From: Azospirillum tabaci
GTDB lineage: Bacteria; Pseudomonadota; Alphaproteobacteria; Azospirillales; Azospirillaceae
Assembly (NCBI RefSeq): GCF_014596085.1
Contig: NZ_JACCJY010000010.1
Span: forward strand, 78,693 to 142,692
Direction: 5' to 3'
Length of the DNA stretch: 64,000 bases
Below the pieces are notes generated by a model. It made no database searches, was not told the DNA's origin, and was given only the letters and a program-made list of their open reading frames with translations. Below are positions 24,760 through 33,272 of this stretch, piece by piece. How positions within the stretch are numbered: position 1 is the first letter of the stretch; each line of letters opens with the position of its first letter. Made by a program: the position numbers and the translations under genes.

Positions 24760-25932
24760 ATGACCCGCGTCCGTCTGATCCACAACCGCGTTGCCCTGCT
24801 GCTCGCCGTCGTGACCGTGGCGGCGGCGCTGGCCCTGCCATTTCTTGCTTTCGCGCCGAACCGGCTGCTGTCGGGAAAGGCCATCGCGTTGAGCGGGGTG
24901 GCCGGTGCCGGAGGAAACGCGGCGGCGCTTCTGCCGTTCGCCCTGCTGCTGGCCGGGCCGTTCCTACGGGCGAGCCGGGCGGTGAATGTCCTGTATGTCG
25001 GGGCGGGGGTGCTGGCGGCGGCGGGGCTGGTCTGGCTGGCCGGGCAGCACGCCGCGCTGCTCGCCGCGACCGCCAGCCCGGCGGCGCGGACCTCCTTCGG
25101 GGCGGGATTCTGGATGATGGAGGCCGCCGCTCTGCTCGCTGTCCTCGACGGGGTGCGGCGGCTGGGGCTAGGTCCCGCCGGGCGGGTCGCCGTGGGCGCT
25201 CTGGTCGCGGCGCTGATCGGCGGGCAATTCGCCGCCGGGCATCTCGACCAACTGTCGATCATGAAGGAATACGCCAATCAGCGGGACGTCTTCGCCGGGG
25301 CCGTGCTGCGCCACGCCGCGCTGGTCGCGGCGGCCCTGGCGCCGACCCTGCTGATCGGCGTGCCGCTGGGCATCGCCGCGCAGCGCTCCCCCGCCGTGGG
25401 GCGGCTGGTCTTTCCGGTGCTGAACGTGGTGCAGACGATTCCGTCCATTGCTCTGTTCGGGCTGCTGCTGGCCCCGCTGTCGGCGCTGGCCGCCGCATTT
25501 CCGGGGCTGGGGATCGGCGGGGTGGGGCCGGTGCCGGCGGTGATCGCGCTGACGCTCTATTCGCTGCTGCCCATCGCGCGCAACACCGCCGCCGGGCTGG
25601 CCGGCGTGCCGGAGCCGGTGCGGGAGGCGGCGCGCGGCATCGGCATGACCCCACGCCAGGTCTTCTGGCGGGTCGAGGCGCCGCTGGCCCTCCCGGTGTT
25701 CCTGTCCGGCTTGCGGATCACGCTGGTCCAGGCGGTCGGGCTGGCCGCGGTGGCCGCGCTGATCGGCGCCGGGGGATTGGGAGCGATCATGTTCCAGGGG
25801 CTGTTCGCCAACGCGCTGGACCTTGTGCTGCTGGGAGCGGTCCCGGTGATCCTGCTGGCCGTCGCCGCCGACGCGGCGCTGAAGCTGGCCTCAGCGCTGG
25901 CGCTGTCGCGACTCGGGAGGACGGCGGCGTGA
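24760..25932 (+). CDS. betaine-type ABC permease (YehY-like, long form)
   Basis: 390 residues: an additional N-terminal hydrophobic half (~1-165) with several helices precedes the standard permease core, as in YehY and unlike short OpuCB. The core has the binding-protein-dependent loop [31 protein letters not shown]. Overlaps the ATPase gene by four bases. Confidence 0.9.
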   Translation: MTRVRLIHNRVALLLAVVTVAAALALPFLAFAPNRLLSGKAIALSGVAGAGGNAAALLPFALLLAGPFLRASRAVNVLYVGAGVLAAAGLVWLAGQHAALLAATASPAARTSFGAGFWMMEAAALLAVLDGVRRLGLGPAGRVAVGALVAALIGGQFAAGHLDQLSIMKEYANQRDVFAGAVLRHAALVAAALAPTLLIGVPLGIAAQRSPAVGRLVFPVLNVVQTIPSIALFGLLLAPLSALAAAFPGLGIGGVGPVPAVIALTLYSLLPIARNTAAGLAGVPEPVREAARGIGMTPRQVFWRVEAPLALPVFLSGLRITLVQAVGLAAVAALIGAGGLGAIMFQGLFANALDLVLLGAVPVILLAVAADAALKLASALALSRLGRTAA

Positions 25933-26867
25933 TCGTCTTCGAGGGAGTGACCAAGCGGTTCGGCGCCTGGACCGCCGTGGACAACCTGTCGCTGACCGTG
26001 GCGGCCGGGGAGTTCCGCGTGCTCATCGGGCCGTCCGGCTCCGGCAAGTCCACGGTTTTGCGGATGATGAACCGGCTGATCGCGCCGGACGCCGGGACCA
26101 TCCGGGTGGAGGGGGAAGACATCGCCCGCCTGAAGCCGGAGACGCTGCGCCGTCGCATGGGCTACGTGATCCAGAACATCGGGCTGTTTCCGCACTGGAC
26201 GGTGGAGCGCAACATCGCCGCCGTGCCGGAACTGCTCGGCTGGCCCAGGGCGCGGGTGCGCGACCGGGTGACGGAGCTGCTCGCCCTGCTGAACCTCGAC
26301 CCGGAGCGCTACCGCGGCGCCTACCCGCACGAACTGTCCGGCGGGCAGCAGCAGCGCGTCGGCGTCGCCCGCGCGCTGGCGGCGGAGCCGCACATCCTGC
26401 TGATGGACGAGCCGTTCAGCGCGCTCGACCCGATCACCCGCGGCGCCTTGCAGGCGGAGATGGCGGCGATCCACAAGGCGACGGGGACCACCGTCGTCTT
26501 CGTCACCCATGACATGGACGAGGCGCTGGCGCTGGCCAGCCGGATCGCCGTGCTGGACCGCGGGCGGCTGGTGCAGACCGGCACGCCGCTCGACATCCTG
26601 ACCGATCCCGCCGACGACCGCGTGCGCGATCTGGTGGGGCGCGAGGATTGGGGGCTGAAACGGCTGGCCGTGGAGACGGTGGCGGAGCGGATGCGCCCCG
26701 GTGAAACGGCGCCGGGCGATCCCCTGGCGGCGGGGGCGCCGCTGCGTCAGGCGCTGGCCGAGATGGTGGCGCGCGGGACCGACCGGCTTCCCGTGGTGGA
26801 CGGGCGGGGACGCCCGGCGGGCGCGCTCCACCTCGCCGACCTGCTGCGCGGGCCGGACCGCGCATGA
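25929..26867 (+). CDS. betaine-type ABC ATPase (OpuCA/YehX-like) with C-terminal CBS-like segment
   Basis: 312 residues. Walker [11 protein letters not shown]-loop [13 protein letters not shown], signature [15 protein letters not shown], Walker [14 protein letters not shown]-loop [10 protein letters not shown]. After ~240 a CBS-like segment ([37 protein letters not shown]) replaces the full tandem CBS pair of OpuCA, so ionic-strength sensing may be reduced or absent. Overlaps both neighbouring permease genes by four bases. Confidence 0.92.
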   Translation: MIVFEGVTKRFGAWTAVDNLSLTVAAGEFRVLIGPSGSGKSTVLRMMNRLIAPDAGTIRVEGEDIARLKPETLRRRMGYVIQNIGLFPHWTVERNIAAVPELLGWPRARVRDRVTELLALLNLDPERYRGAYPHELSGGQQQRVGVARALAAEPHILLMDEPFSALDPITRGALQAEMAAIHKATGTTVVFVTHDMDEALALASRIAVLDRGRLVQTGTPLDILTDPADDRVRDLVGREDWGLKRLAVETVAERMRPGETAPGDPLAAGAPLRQALAEMVARGTDRLPVVDGRGRPAGALHLADLLRGPDRA

Positions 26868-27619
26868 GGGGCGGTCTCTCCGTTTTGCTGACGGACCGGC
26901 TGGCTCTGGGCTCGGTCGTCCTGGCGGCGCTGGTTTTGGGGATGCCGGCGCTGAAGCCGCTGTTCGCCGCGGCCTTCCCGGCGCTCGACCGGCCCTTGTA
27001 CGAGGCGGACGGCTTCCTGGCCCTGACGCTGGACCATCTCGCCCTGGCCGGCGGAGCGAGCCTGATCGCGGTGCTGCTGGGCGGGGCGGCGGGCATCGCG
27101 GTGACCCGGCCCTTCGGCCGGGAGTTCCGCGGCGTCCTCGACGCGGTGGCGGCGATGGGCCAGACCTTCCCGCCAGTGGCGGTGCTGGCCGTCTCGGTCC
27201 CCATCCTCGGCTTCGGCCCGGCCCCGGCGCTGATCGCGCTGACGCTCTACGGGCTGCTGCCCATCGTGGAGAACACCGTCGCCGGTCTGGAGTCGGTGCC
27301 GGAGCCGGTGCGCGAGGCGGCCCGCGGCATGGGCATGGGGCCGGGCGCGCTGCTGTGGCGGGTGGAACTGCCGCTCGCCGCCCCGGTGATCCTGGCTGGG
27401 GTGCGGACGGCGGCGGTCGTCAATCTGGGCACGGCGGCCATCGCCTCCACGGTCGGGGCGAAGACCCTCGGCCTGCCGATCATCGTCGGGCTGAACGGCT
27501 CCAACCCCGCCTACGTCATCCAGGGCGCGCTGATCGTCGCCGCCCTCGCGGTGGTGATGGACGCCGGCTTCGACCGGCTGGCGGCGCGCCTGACCCGCTG
27601 GAGGCCCGGCGGCGCCTGA
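26864..27619 (+). CDS. betaine-type ABC permease (YehW-like)
   Basis: 251 residues with about six membrane helices and the ATPase-contact loop [31 protein letters not shown]. It is the second permease of the four-gene uptake operon and its last gene. It converges on the RGS-like gene with only 17 bases between stops. Confidence 0.92.
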   Translation: MRGGLSVLLTDRLALGSVVLAALVLGMPALKPLFAAAFPALDRPLYEADGFLALTLDHLALAGGASLIAVLLGGAAGIAVTRPFGREFRGVLDAVAAMGQTFPPVAVLAVSVPILGFGPAPALIALTLYGLLPIVENTVAGLESVPEPVREAARGMGMGPGALLWRVELPLAAPVILAGVRTAAVVNLGTAAIASTVGAKTLGLPIIVGLNGSNPAYVIQGALIVAALAVVMDAGFDRLAARLTRWRPGGA

Positions 27620-27636
27620 AGGACGCGGCCTGACGG

Positions 27637-28524
27637 TCACCGGTAGCCGAGCTTGCGCAGAGCGGGTTCCTCGAGCTTCCTGGCGCGCGGCAGCGTGTCT
27701 TCGTTCACGACTTTCAGCACATGCGTCCGGATGCTCTTCAGAGCGTCCGTGTAAGCGCCGCTGTCGATTCCGTTGAAGAAATCAGTCCTGAGTTGGTCGT
27801 CAATGTTCAGACCTTTGGCGCTGTTCTGATTGATGAACACCTTGTAGAGTTTTGGCGCGCTTTTCTGATCGACGCCCTTGCGGGTGATCGACAGGAATTC
27901 GATGTTCTCGCCGGTCCGCCCCTGCACGGCGAAGGCGTGCAACAGCAGCGTCAGCTTGTTGCTTTTCAAAATCTCCTCGATCCCCTTTCCGGCGAAGGGA
28001 TTCACGAACTCGCCGCCCTTGGTCTGCGCCTGAACCTTCTGGTCCGCCTTGCGTTGCTTCTCATAGGCGGCCTCGTCCTTCGCCAGTCGGGCGCTGATGT
28101 CCTTGCGGTCCTTGGCGATGGCCTCCTCGAAAGCCTTGATGAGCTTGGTCGTGACGCTCGGCACCGATTTGGCGAAGGCCAGGGCCTTCTTCGCCACCGC
28201 GGCCTTCGGGTGAGCCTTCGTCAGAACGCCCAGATCCTTTGCGGCTTCCGCGGCCAGAGTGCCGACGGCCTTGAGCTTCCGGAGCATGGGGGTGACGACC
28301 TTGGCCACCTCGGCTTCGTAGGTGCTGATGACGTCGTCGTCCAGCGGCTCCGGCTTGGCGAGGGCATGCAGCATCACCCGGTTCCAGGTGATCGCCTCGA
28401 ACGCCTTTTCAGCGGCGGCGAGTCCCTCCAGAAACTGCGCACAGGCCGGTCGGTCCTGGCAGGTGCCAAGGCTGGCCGCCGCGACACGCGGAATGAGTTC
28501 GTCCGGATATCCAATGATCTTCAT
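27637..28524 (-). CDS. helical protein with C-terminal RGS-like domain
   Basis: 295 residues from MKIIGYPDEL (GGGAGGCGCAGGCC precedes the ATG). Residues ~35-175 are Lys/Ala-rich helices sharing a module with the 6499-7260 protein. Residues ~179-285 carry, in order, the landmarks of a regulator-of-G-protein-signalling domain: GENIEFLSI (family ENxxFW), APKLYKVFINQNSAKGLNIDDQLR (AxxIYxxFIxxxAxxxLNID) and VVNEDTLPRARK (LLxxDxxPRF). RGS domains are characteristic of eukaryotic heterotrimeric G-protein signalling, so this is remarkable in a bacterium. No signal peptide or membrane segment. The call is by eye; its bacterial partner is unknown. Confidence 0.72.
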   Translation of the reverse strand: MKIIGYPDELIPRVAAASLGTCQDRPACAQFLEGLAAAEKAFEAITWNRVMLHALAKPEPLDDDVISTYEAEVAKVVTPMLRKLKAVGTLAAEAAKDLGVLTKAHPKAAVAKKALAFAKSVPSVTTKLIKAFEEAIAKDRKDISARLAKDEAAYEKQRKADQKVQAQTKGGEFVNPFAGKGIEEILKSNKLTLLLHAFAVQGRTGENIEFLSITRKGVDQKSAPKLYKVFINQNSAKGLNIDDQLRTDFFNGIDSGAYTDALKSIRTHVLKVVNEDTLPRARKLEEPALRKLGYR

Positions 28525-28681
28525 GGCCTGCGCCTCCCTGCCGGTTTGTGGGGAGAGCCTGCCGAAGCGACTTGGGCGGAGCAATTCGAGATCGGTCGGA
28601 ATGACGGGAGTATCCGGCGCGATCTGCACCTTTGCGGACCGATCCCGCGGCGGAGCCTCGCCGCCGCGGGACGGTGCCGTC

Positions 28682-29167
28682 TCACTGCGGCGGGATGCGC
28701 AGAACCTGGCCGGGGTAGATCTTGTTCGGGTCCTTCAGCATCGGCTTGTTCGCCTCGAAGATGGCGTTGTAGCGGTTGGGGTCGCCGTAGACCTTCTTGG
28801 CGATGGCGGACAGGGTGTCGCCCTTCTCCACCGTGTGGAATCGCGTCTGGCTGGCCGGCTGCTCCGTCGGCGGCATGGTTGGCTGGTCCGGGCCGCCCGC
28901 ACCCTGGTCCTTGGCGATGACGGCGGTCTGGTCGTCCACCCGCGACACGCCCTTCACGTTGCCGAGCGCCACCGCGATCTTCTCCTTTTCCTCCTGGGAG
29001 GCGGCGCTGCCGCGGACGGTCACCGTGTCGTCGGCGACCTGGATGTCCAGCCCGTTCGTCGGCAGGCCGACCTGCGACAGGTGGGATTTCAGCTCCTCGG
29101 CGGTCGGAGTGTCCGTGTCGCTGACCTTTTCGCCATGATCGCGGCGGAAGAAATCGAACAGGCCCAT
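28682..29167 (-). CDS. BON-LysM domain protein (YgaU/Kbp-like)
   Basis: 161 residues from MGLFDFFRRD, the typical Kbp start. BON domain ~25-95 (LKSHLSQVGLPTNGLDIQVADDTVTVRG), Pro/Gln linker, and LysM ~110-160 (HTVEKGDTLSAIAKKVYGDPNRYNAIFEAN...IYPGQVLRIP). No signal peptide, consistent with the cytoplasmic potassium-binding Kbp of E. coli (149 residues). GGGAGG lies five bases from the chosen ATG. Potassium binding is inferred from the family. Confidence 0.9.
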   Translation of the reverse strand: MGLFDFFRRDHGEKVSDTDTPTAEELKSHLSQVGLPTNGLDIQVADDTVTVRGSAASQEEKEKIAVALGNVKGVSRVDDQTAVIAKDQGAGGPDQPTMPPTEQPASQTRFHTVEKGDTLSAIAKKVYGDPNRYNAIFEANKPMLKDPNKIYPGQVLRIPPQ

Positions 29168-29379
29168 CATGTCCTCCCTCGGTTGGTCGCCTTGGTAAGC
29201 GATCCCGAACAACATCGCTGCGGCTCGCTGGTTTCACGCGCGGAGGAGGGGGTGCGGAACGCCGGGCTTAGCAGGCGCGTTCGGCTTCCCAAATAAGGCC
29301 ATGGAACCCAAATAACGCCATAGAGAATCACGCCGAAAGGGGAGAGGATCACACCGCCCCCTGCGCAAAGGAGCCGCCG

Positions 29380-30360
29380 ATGAACCCGTCCGAAGACTGG
29401 CGGATTCCGCCGCAATTCCAGCCCGATCCCGATGATCTGGCCTACGATCTGGACCGGGCGCTGTCCGCCGTGGTCGGGCTGCGCGCCAGCGTTCCCGACG
29501 ACGCCTATACCGCCGGCGTGCTGGGCACGGAGCGCGCCGGGCAGGGCGCCGTCATCCGCGAGGACGGGCTGGTCCTGACCATCGGCTACCTGATCGCGGA
29601 GGCCGAGGAGGTCTGGCTGACCACAAACGACGGGCGGGCGGTGCAGGCCCATGTCGTCGCCTACGATCACACCAGCGGATTCGGGCTGGTGCAGGCGCTG
29701 TCGCCGCTGGGCGTGCCGGCACTGATGCTCGGCTCGTCGCGCCATGTGCAGTTGGGCGACCCGGTGGTGGTGGCCGGAGCCGGCGGGCGGGCGCGGTCCA
29801 TGACCGCGCGGGTGGTCGCCCGGCAGGAGTTCGCCGGCTACTGGGAATACATGATCGACGATGCGCTGTTCACCCTGCCGGCCCATCCGAACTGGGGTGG
29901 AACGGCGATGCTGGGGGCGGGCGGCGAACTGCTGGGCATCGGCTCCCTGCAGCTTCAGTACCGGGCGCCGGAGGAGCGCGTCCTGCCGCTGAACATGAAC
30001 GTGCCCATCGATCTGCTGAAGCCGATTCTCGACGACCTGATGACCCGTGGGAAGGTCAGCGGCCCGCCGCGCCCCTGGCTCGGCCTCTACGCCACCCAGG
30101 ACGAGCGCGAGCGGGTGGTGCTGGTCGGGCTGGCCGGAGACGGGCCGGCGCAGCGGGCGGAGTTGCGGGCCGGCGACGTGGTGCGCGCCGTCGCCGGGCA
30201 GCCGGTGGGCTCGCTGGCGGACTTCTACCGGGCCCTGTGGAACCTCGGCCCGGCGGGGGTCGACGTGCCGCTGACCATGGAGCGGGAGGGCGATGTGTTC
30301 GACATGCGCGTCGGCTCCAGCGACCGTGAGCGCTTTTTGAAGGCGGCGCGGCGGCACTGA
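29380..30360 (+). CDS. catalytically inactive HtrA/DegP-like protein with PDZ domain
   Basis: 326 residues; the fold is that of trypsin-like HtrA proteases (~25-215) plus one PDZ domain (~228-320, PWLGLYATQDERERVVLVGL...RAGDVVRAVAGQPV). All three catalytic positions are changed: the His site is Tyr70 (TIGYLI for TNxHVI), the Asp site is Gly100 (DHTSGF for DxxTDLA), and the nucleophile Ser is Trp172 (PNWGGT for GNSGGP). No signal peptide or membrane anchor is evident. A binding or scaffolding role is more likely than proteolysis. Confidence 0.85.
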   Translation: MNPSEDWRIPPQFQPDPDDLAYDLDRALSAVVGLRASVPDDAYTAGVLGTERAGQGAVIREDGLVLTIGYLIAEAEEVWLTTNDGRAVQAHVVAYDHTSGFGLVQALSPLGVPALMLGSSRHVQLGDPVVVAGAGGRARSMTARVVARQEFAGYWEYMIDDALFTLPAHPNWGGTAMLGAGGELLGIGSLQLQYRAPEERVLPLNMNVPIDLLKPILDDLMTRGKVSGPPRPWLGLYATQDERERVVLVGLAGDGPAQRAELRAGDVVRAVAGQPVGSLADFYRALWNLGPAGVDVPLTMEREGDVFDMRVGSSDRERFLKAARRH

Positions 30361-30421
30361 CGCGACCATTTGTGCGACACTGGCGCTCCAGAACCAAGAA
30401 GACGGGTTGGAGAGCGCTTTT

Positions 30422-30853
30422 ATGGACGACTTGATGAAGGGGGAACCGGCCTCCGGCTTCCAGACCCTGCTCGGATATACACTGGTGCGGTGGGACGAGG
30501 GCGTGGCGGAGGTGGAGCTGACCATCGCTCCGCAGCACCGCAACCGAGGCGGCGTCCTGCACGGCGGCGCGTTGATGACCCTGCTCGACACCGTCATGGG
30601 ATTCGCGGCGACCCACTGCGCGGTGCCCGGCCATTCCCGCCGGGTGGTCACGCTGTCGCTGTCCTCCAGCTTCCTGGGTGCCGTGGCGGAGGGCACGGTG
30701 GTGGCCCGCGGCACGCTGCTGGGCGGCGGGCGCAAGATCGTCGGCTGCCGGGGCGAGGTGCGGCGCAAGGAGGACGGCGCGCTGCTGGCGTCCGCCGAGG
30801 GAATGTTCAAGTATGCTCCGGGAAGCGAAAATCCGGAGGGAACGCCCCGATGA
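30422..30853 (+). CDS. PaaI-type hotdog thioesterase
   Basis: 143 residues from the ATG (a TTG 15 bases upstream is an alternative). The hotdog fold has the family signature NRGGVLHGGALMTLLDTVMGFAA, with the catalytic acid in the long helix, and VTLSLSSSFLGAV. Such enzymes hydrolyse acyl- or aryl-CoA thioesters. Its stop overlaps the enoyl-CoA hydratase start by four bases, so both probably act on one CoA-ester pathway that the window does not define. Confidence 0.9.
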   Translation: MDDLMKGEPASGFQTLLGYTLVRWDEGVAEVELTIAPQHRNRGGVLHGGALMTLLDTVMGFAATHCAVPGHSRRVVTLSLSSSFLGAVAEGTVVARGTLLGGGRKIVGCRGEVRRKEDGALLASAEGMFKYAPGSENPEGTPR

Positions 30854-31650
30854 CCATTACGAACGATAAGAAGACTGGCTTGGACATCGCGCAGGACGGC
30901 CGTGTCCTGCGCCTGACCATCAACGACCCGGCCACCCGCAACTCGATCGGCCCGGCGCTGATGGAGGCGGCCCGCGCCGCCTTCGACGCGGCGGCAGCCG
31001 ACGCAAGCGTCGGGGCGGTGGTGCTGACCGGCGCCGAAGGGGCCTTCTGCTCCGGCGGCAATCTGAAATGGCTGAAGGAGGCGCGCGGCGGCGACCGCGA
31101 GGCGGTTCGGGCGGGGGTGGAGAGCTTCCACGCCATGATCCGCAGCCTGCGCGCCTGCCCGAAGCCGGTCATCGCCGCGGTCGAGGGGCCGGCGGGCGGG
31201 GCGGGTTTCCCGCTGGCGCTGGCCTGCGACCTGATCGTCGCGGCGGAGGACGCGGTGTTCACCCTGTCCTACATCAAGGTCGCGCTGACCTCCGACGGCG
31301 GCGGCACGGCGTCGCTGGCCCGCGCGCTGCCGCCGCAGCTCGCCGCGGAGATCCTGTTCGAGGGCGGGCGCGTCGGTGCGCCGCGTCTGGCGCAGCTCGG
31401 CATGATCAACCGGCTGACCGCTCCCGGCGGCGCGCTGGCCGAGGCGACCGCCTGGGCGGAACGGCTGGCCGCCGGCCCGACCGCCGCCCTGGGCCGCGCC
31501 AAGGGGCTGCTGGAGGTCGCTTACGGCGGGCTGGCGGAGCAGCTCGACCGCGAGCGCGACGCCTTCGTGGAGTCGCTGTTCCACGACGAGGCCGGGGAGG
31601 GCGTGACTGCCTTCTTCGAAAAGCGGGCGCCGGTGTTTCCGAAGGGGTGA
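30850..31650 (+). CDS. enoyl-CoA hydratase/isomerase family protein
   Basis: 266 residues, crotonase fold. Oxyanion-hole segments are GAFCSGGNLKWL and PAGGAGFPLALACDLIVA. The usual second catalytic Glu region reads KVALTSDGGGTASLARALPPQLAAEIL, where Asp stands near the position of the hydratase Glu, so an isomerase, or another crotonase reaction, is as likely as hydration. Coupled to the thioesterase gene. It converges on gnd with a long hairpin repeat in between. Confidence 0.9.
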   Translation: MTITNDKKTGLDIAQDGRVLRLTINDPATRNSIGPALMEAARAAFDAAAADASVGAVVLTGAEGAFCSGGNLKWLKEARGGDREAVRAGVESFHAMIRSLRACPKPVIAAVEGPAGGAGFPLALACDLIVAAEDAVFTLSYIKVALTSDGGGTASLARALPPQLAAEILFEGGRVGAPRLAQLGMINRLTAPGGALAEATAWAERLAAGPTAALGRAKGLLEVAYGGLAEQLDRERDAFVESLFHDEAGEGVTAFFEKRAPVFPKG

Positions 31651-31666
31651 GTGGTCGCATAAGGGG

Positions 31667-31750
31667 TCCCCACCCCGGCCCTCCCCCGCTTCGCAGGGGA
31701 GGGAGAAAAGTCCCCTCCCCTGCGAAGCGGGGGAGGGCCGGGGTGGGGGC
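31667..31750. repeat. long GC-rich hairpin repeat (REP-like), copy 2
   Basis: Arms CCCCGGCCCTCCCCCGCTTC... and complement with a short AGAAAAGT loop, a nearly perfect stem of about 38 bp. Core sequence shared with copy 1 (19010-19088). It fills the gap between convergent genes and may act as a bidirectional transcription or decay barrier. Confidence 0.87.
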
Positions 31751-31765
31751 CAGTGCAGAGCGCCC

Positions 31766-33208
31766 TCAGGCCCCCTTCCACTCCGTGTGCACCATGCCCG
31801 GACGGTCGGTGCGCTCGTAGCCGTGGGCGCCGAAATAGTCGCGCTGGGCCTGGATCATGTTGGCCCACAGCCGGCCGCTGCGGTAGCCGTCCCAGTAGGA
31901 CAGGGCCGAGGCCATCGCCGGGACCGGCACCGCGGCCAGGGTCGCGGCGGCCACCACGCGGCGGAAGCCGGTGTCGCCGCGGGTCATCAGGCCGGCGATG
32001 TCGGGGTCCAGCATCAGGTTCGGCAGTTCCGGCGCGCGGTTCAGCGCGGTCAGGATGCGGTCGAGCAGGCGGGCGCGGATGATGCAGCCGCCGCGCCAGA
32101 TGCGCGCCACCGCCGCCAGATCGACGTCCCAGCCGAATTGCCGGCTGCCCGCCGCGATCACCGCGAAGCCCTGGGCGTAGACGGCGATCCGCCCGCTGAG
32201 CAGCGCGTCGCCGACGGACGCGACCAGATCCTCCGTGGAGGGGACGTGGGGGATGGCCAGCGCCTCGGAGGCGCGCACGCGCTCGTCCTTCAGGGCGGAA
32301 AGGCAGCGGGCGTGCACGGCCTCGGCGATGGTCGGGGCGGGCATGCCCAGCTCCAGCGCGGTGGTCGCCGCCCAGTGGCCGGTGCCCTTCTGGCCGGCGG
32401 CGTCGCGGATCACTTCCAGGATCGGGGCGCCGGTCTCGCCGTCCTTCGTGCGCAGGATGTCGGTGGTGATCTCCATCAGGTAGGAGGCCAGCTCGCCGCC
32501 GTTCCATTCGGCGAAGATGTCCGCCAGACGCTCGTAGGAGCAGCCGCCGATCTCGCGCAGAAGATGATACGCCTCGGCGATCAGCTGCATGTCGGCGTAT
32601 TCGATGCCGTTGTGGATCATCTTCACGAAGTGACCCGCCCCCTCCGGCCCGACGCGGGCGAAGCAGGACTCGCCGTCCGGGGCGCGGGCGGCGATGGCGG
32701 CCAGCAGCGGGGCGACGGGGGCCAGAGCCTCGGCGTCGCCGCCGGCCATCAGGGCCGGGCCGCGGCGCGCGCCCTCCTCGCCGCCCGACACGCCCAGCCC
32801 GACGAAGCGCACGCCCGCCGCCGCGGCGAGTGCTGCGCGGCGGTTGGTGTCGCGGAAATGGGAGTTGCCGCCGTCGATCAGCACATCGCCCGGCGACAGG
32901 CGGGGCAGCAGGGCCGCCGTCAACTCGTCCACCGGGGCGCCGGCGGGCACCATCATCAGGATCGTGCGCGGCGCCTTGAGCGCGCCCAGCAACGCCTCCA
33001 CCGACGCGCAGGCGATGGCGTTGCCCACCTGGGCGGCAAAGGCGCCGCGGCGCCCCTCGTCCAGGTCGTAGCCCGCCACCACGGCCCCGTGGTCGGCCAG
33101 ATTGGCGGCGAGGTTGCGCCCCATCACGCCCAGGCCGAGGACGGCGATGTCGGCCGAGCCGACGGCAGCGAATTCCGCTCCGGTCCCGGTCGCGTTGCCC
33201 TGCACCAT
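31766..33208 (-). CDS. gnd: 6-phosphogluconate dehydrogenase (decarboxylating)
   Basis: 480 residues, the full-length family size. Rossmann motif AVLGLGVMGRNLAANLADHG, substrate signature GLGVSGGEEGARRGPALMAGG, and KMIHNGIEYADMQLI with the catalytic Lys. It oxidises and decarboxylates 6-phosphogluconate to ribulose 5-phosphate. The loop after beta-2 reads YDLDEGRR (Asp48-Leu49-Asp50) where NADP enzymes have NRS/NRT; loss of the Arg suggests NAD preference. It lies 64 bases downstream of the LacI-type regulator, on the same strand. Confidence 0.95.
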   Translation of the reverse strand: MVQGNATGTGAEFAAVGSADIAVLGLGVMGRNLAANLADHGAVVAGYDLDEGRRGAFAAQVGNAIACASVEALLGALKAPRTILMMVPAGAPVDELTAALLPRLSPGDVLIDGGNSHFRDTNRRAALAAAAGVRFVGLGVSGGEEGARRGPALMAGGDAEALAPVAPLLAAIAARAPDGESCFARVGPEGAGHFVKMIHNGIEYADMQLIAEAYHLLREIGGCSYERLADIFAEWNGGELASYLMEITTDILRTKDGETGAPILEVIRDAAGQKGTGHWAATTALELGMPAPTIAEAVHARCLSALKDERVRASEALAIPHVPSTEDLVASVGDALLSGRIAVYAQGFAVIAAGSRQFGWDVDLAAVARIWRGGCIIRARLLDRILTALNRAPELPNLMLDPDIAGLMTRGDTGFRRVVAAATLAAVPVPAMASALSYWDGYRSGRLWANMIQAQRDYFGAHGYERTDRPGMVHTEWKGA

Positions 33209-33272
33209 TACGACGAACTCCCGTACATTCTCTTTGATGACACCCCGCGGCGCGGGGGTCGGTTGCGGTCTC

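Noticed and set aside
27637..28629. Earlier start for the RGS-like protein at 28629
   Set aside because: The ATG at 28524 has a well-placed GGGAGG; the extra 35 residues have no module similarity.
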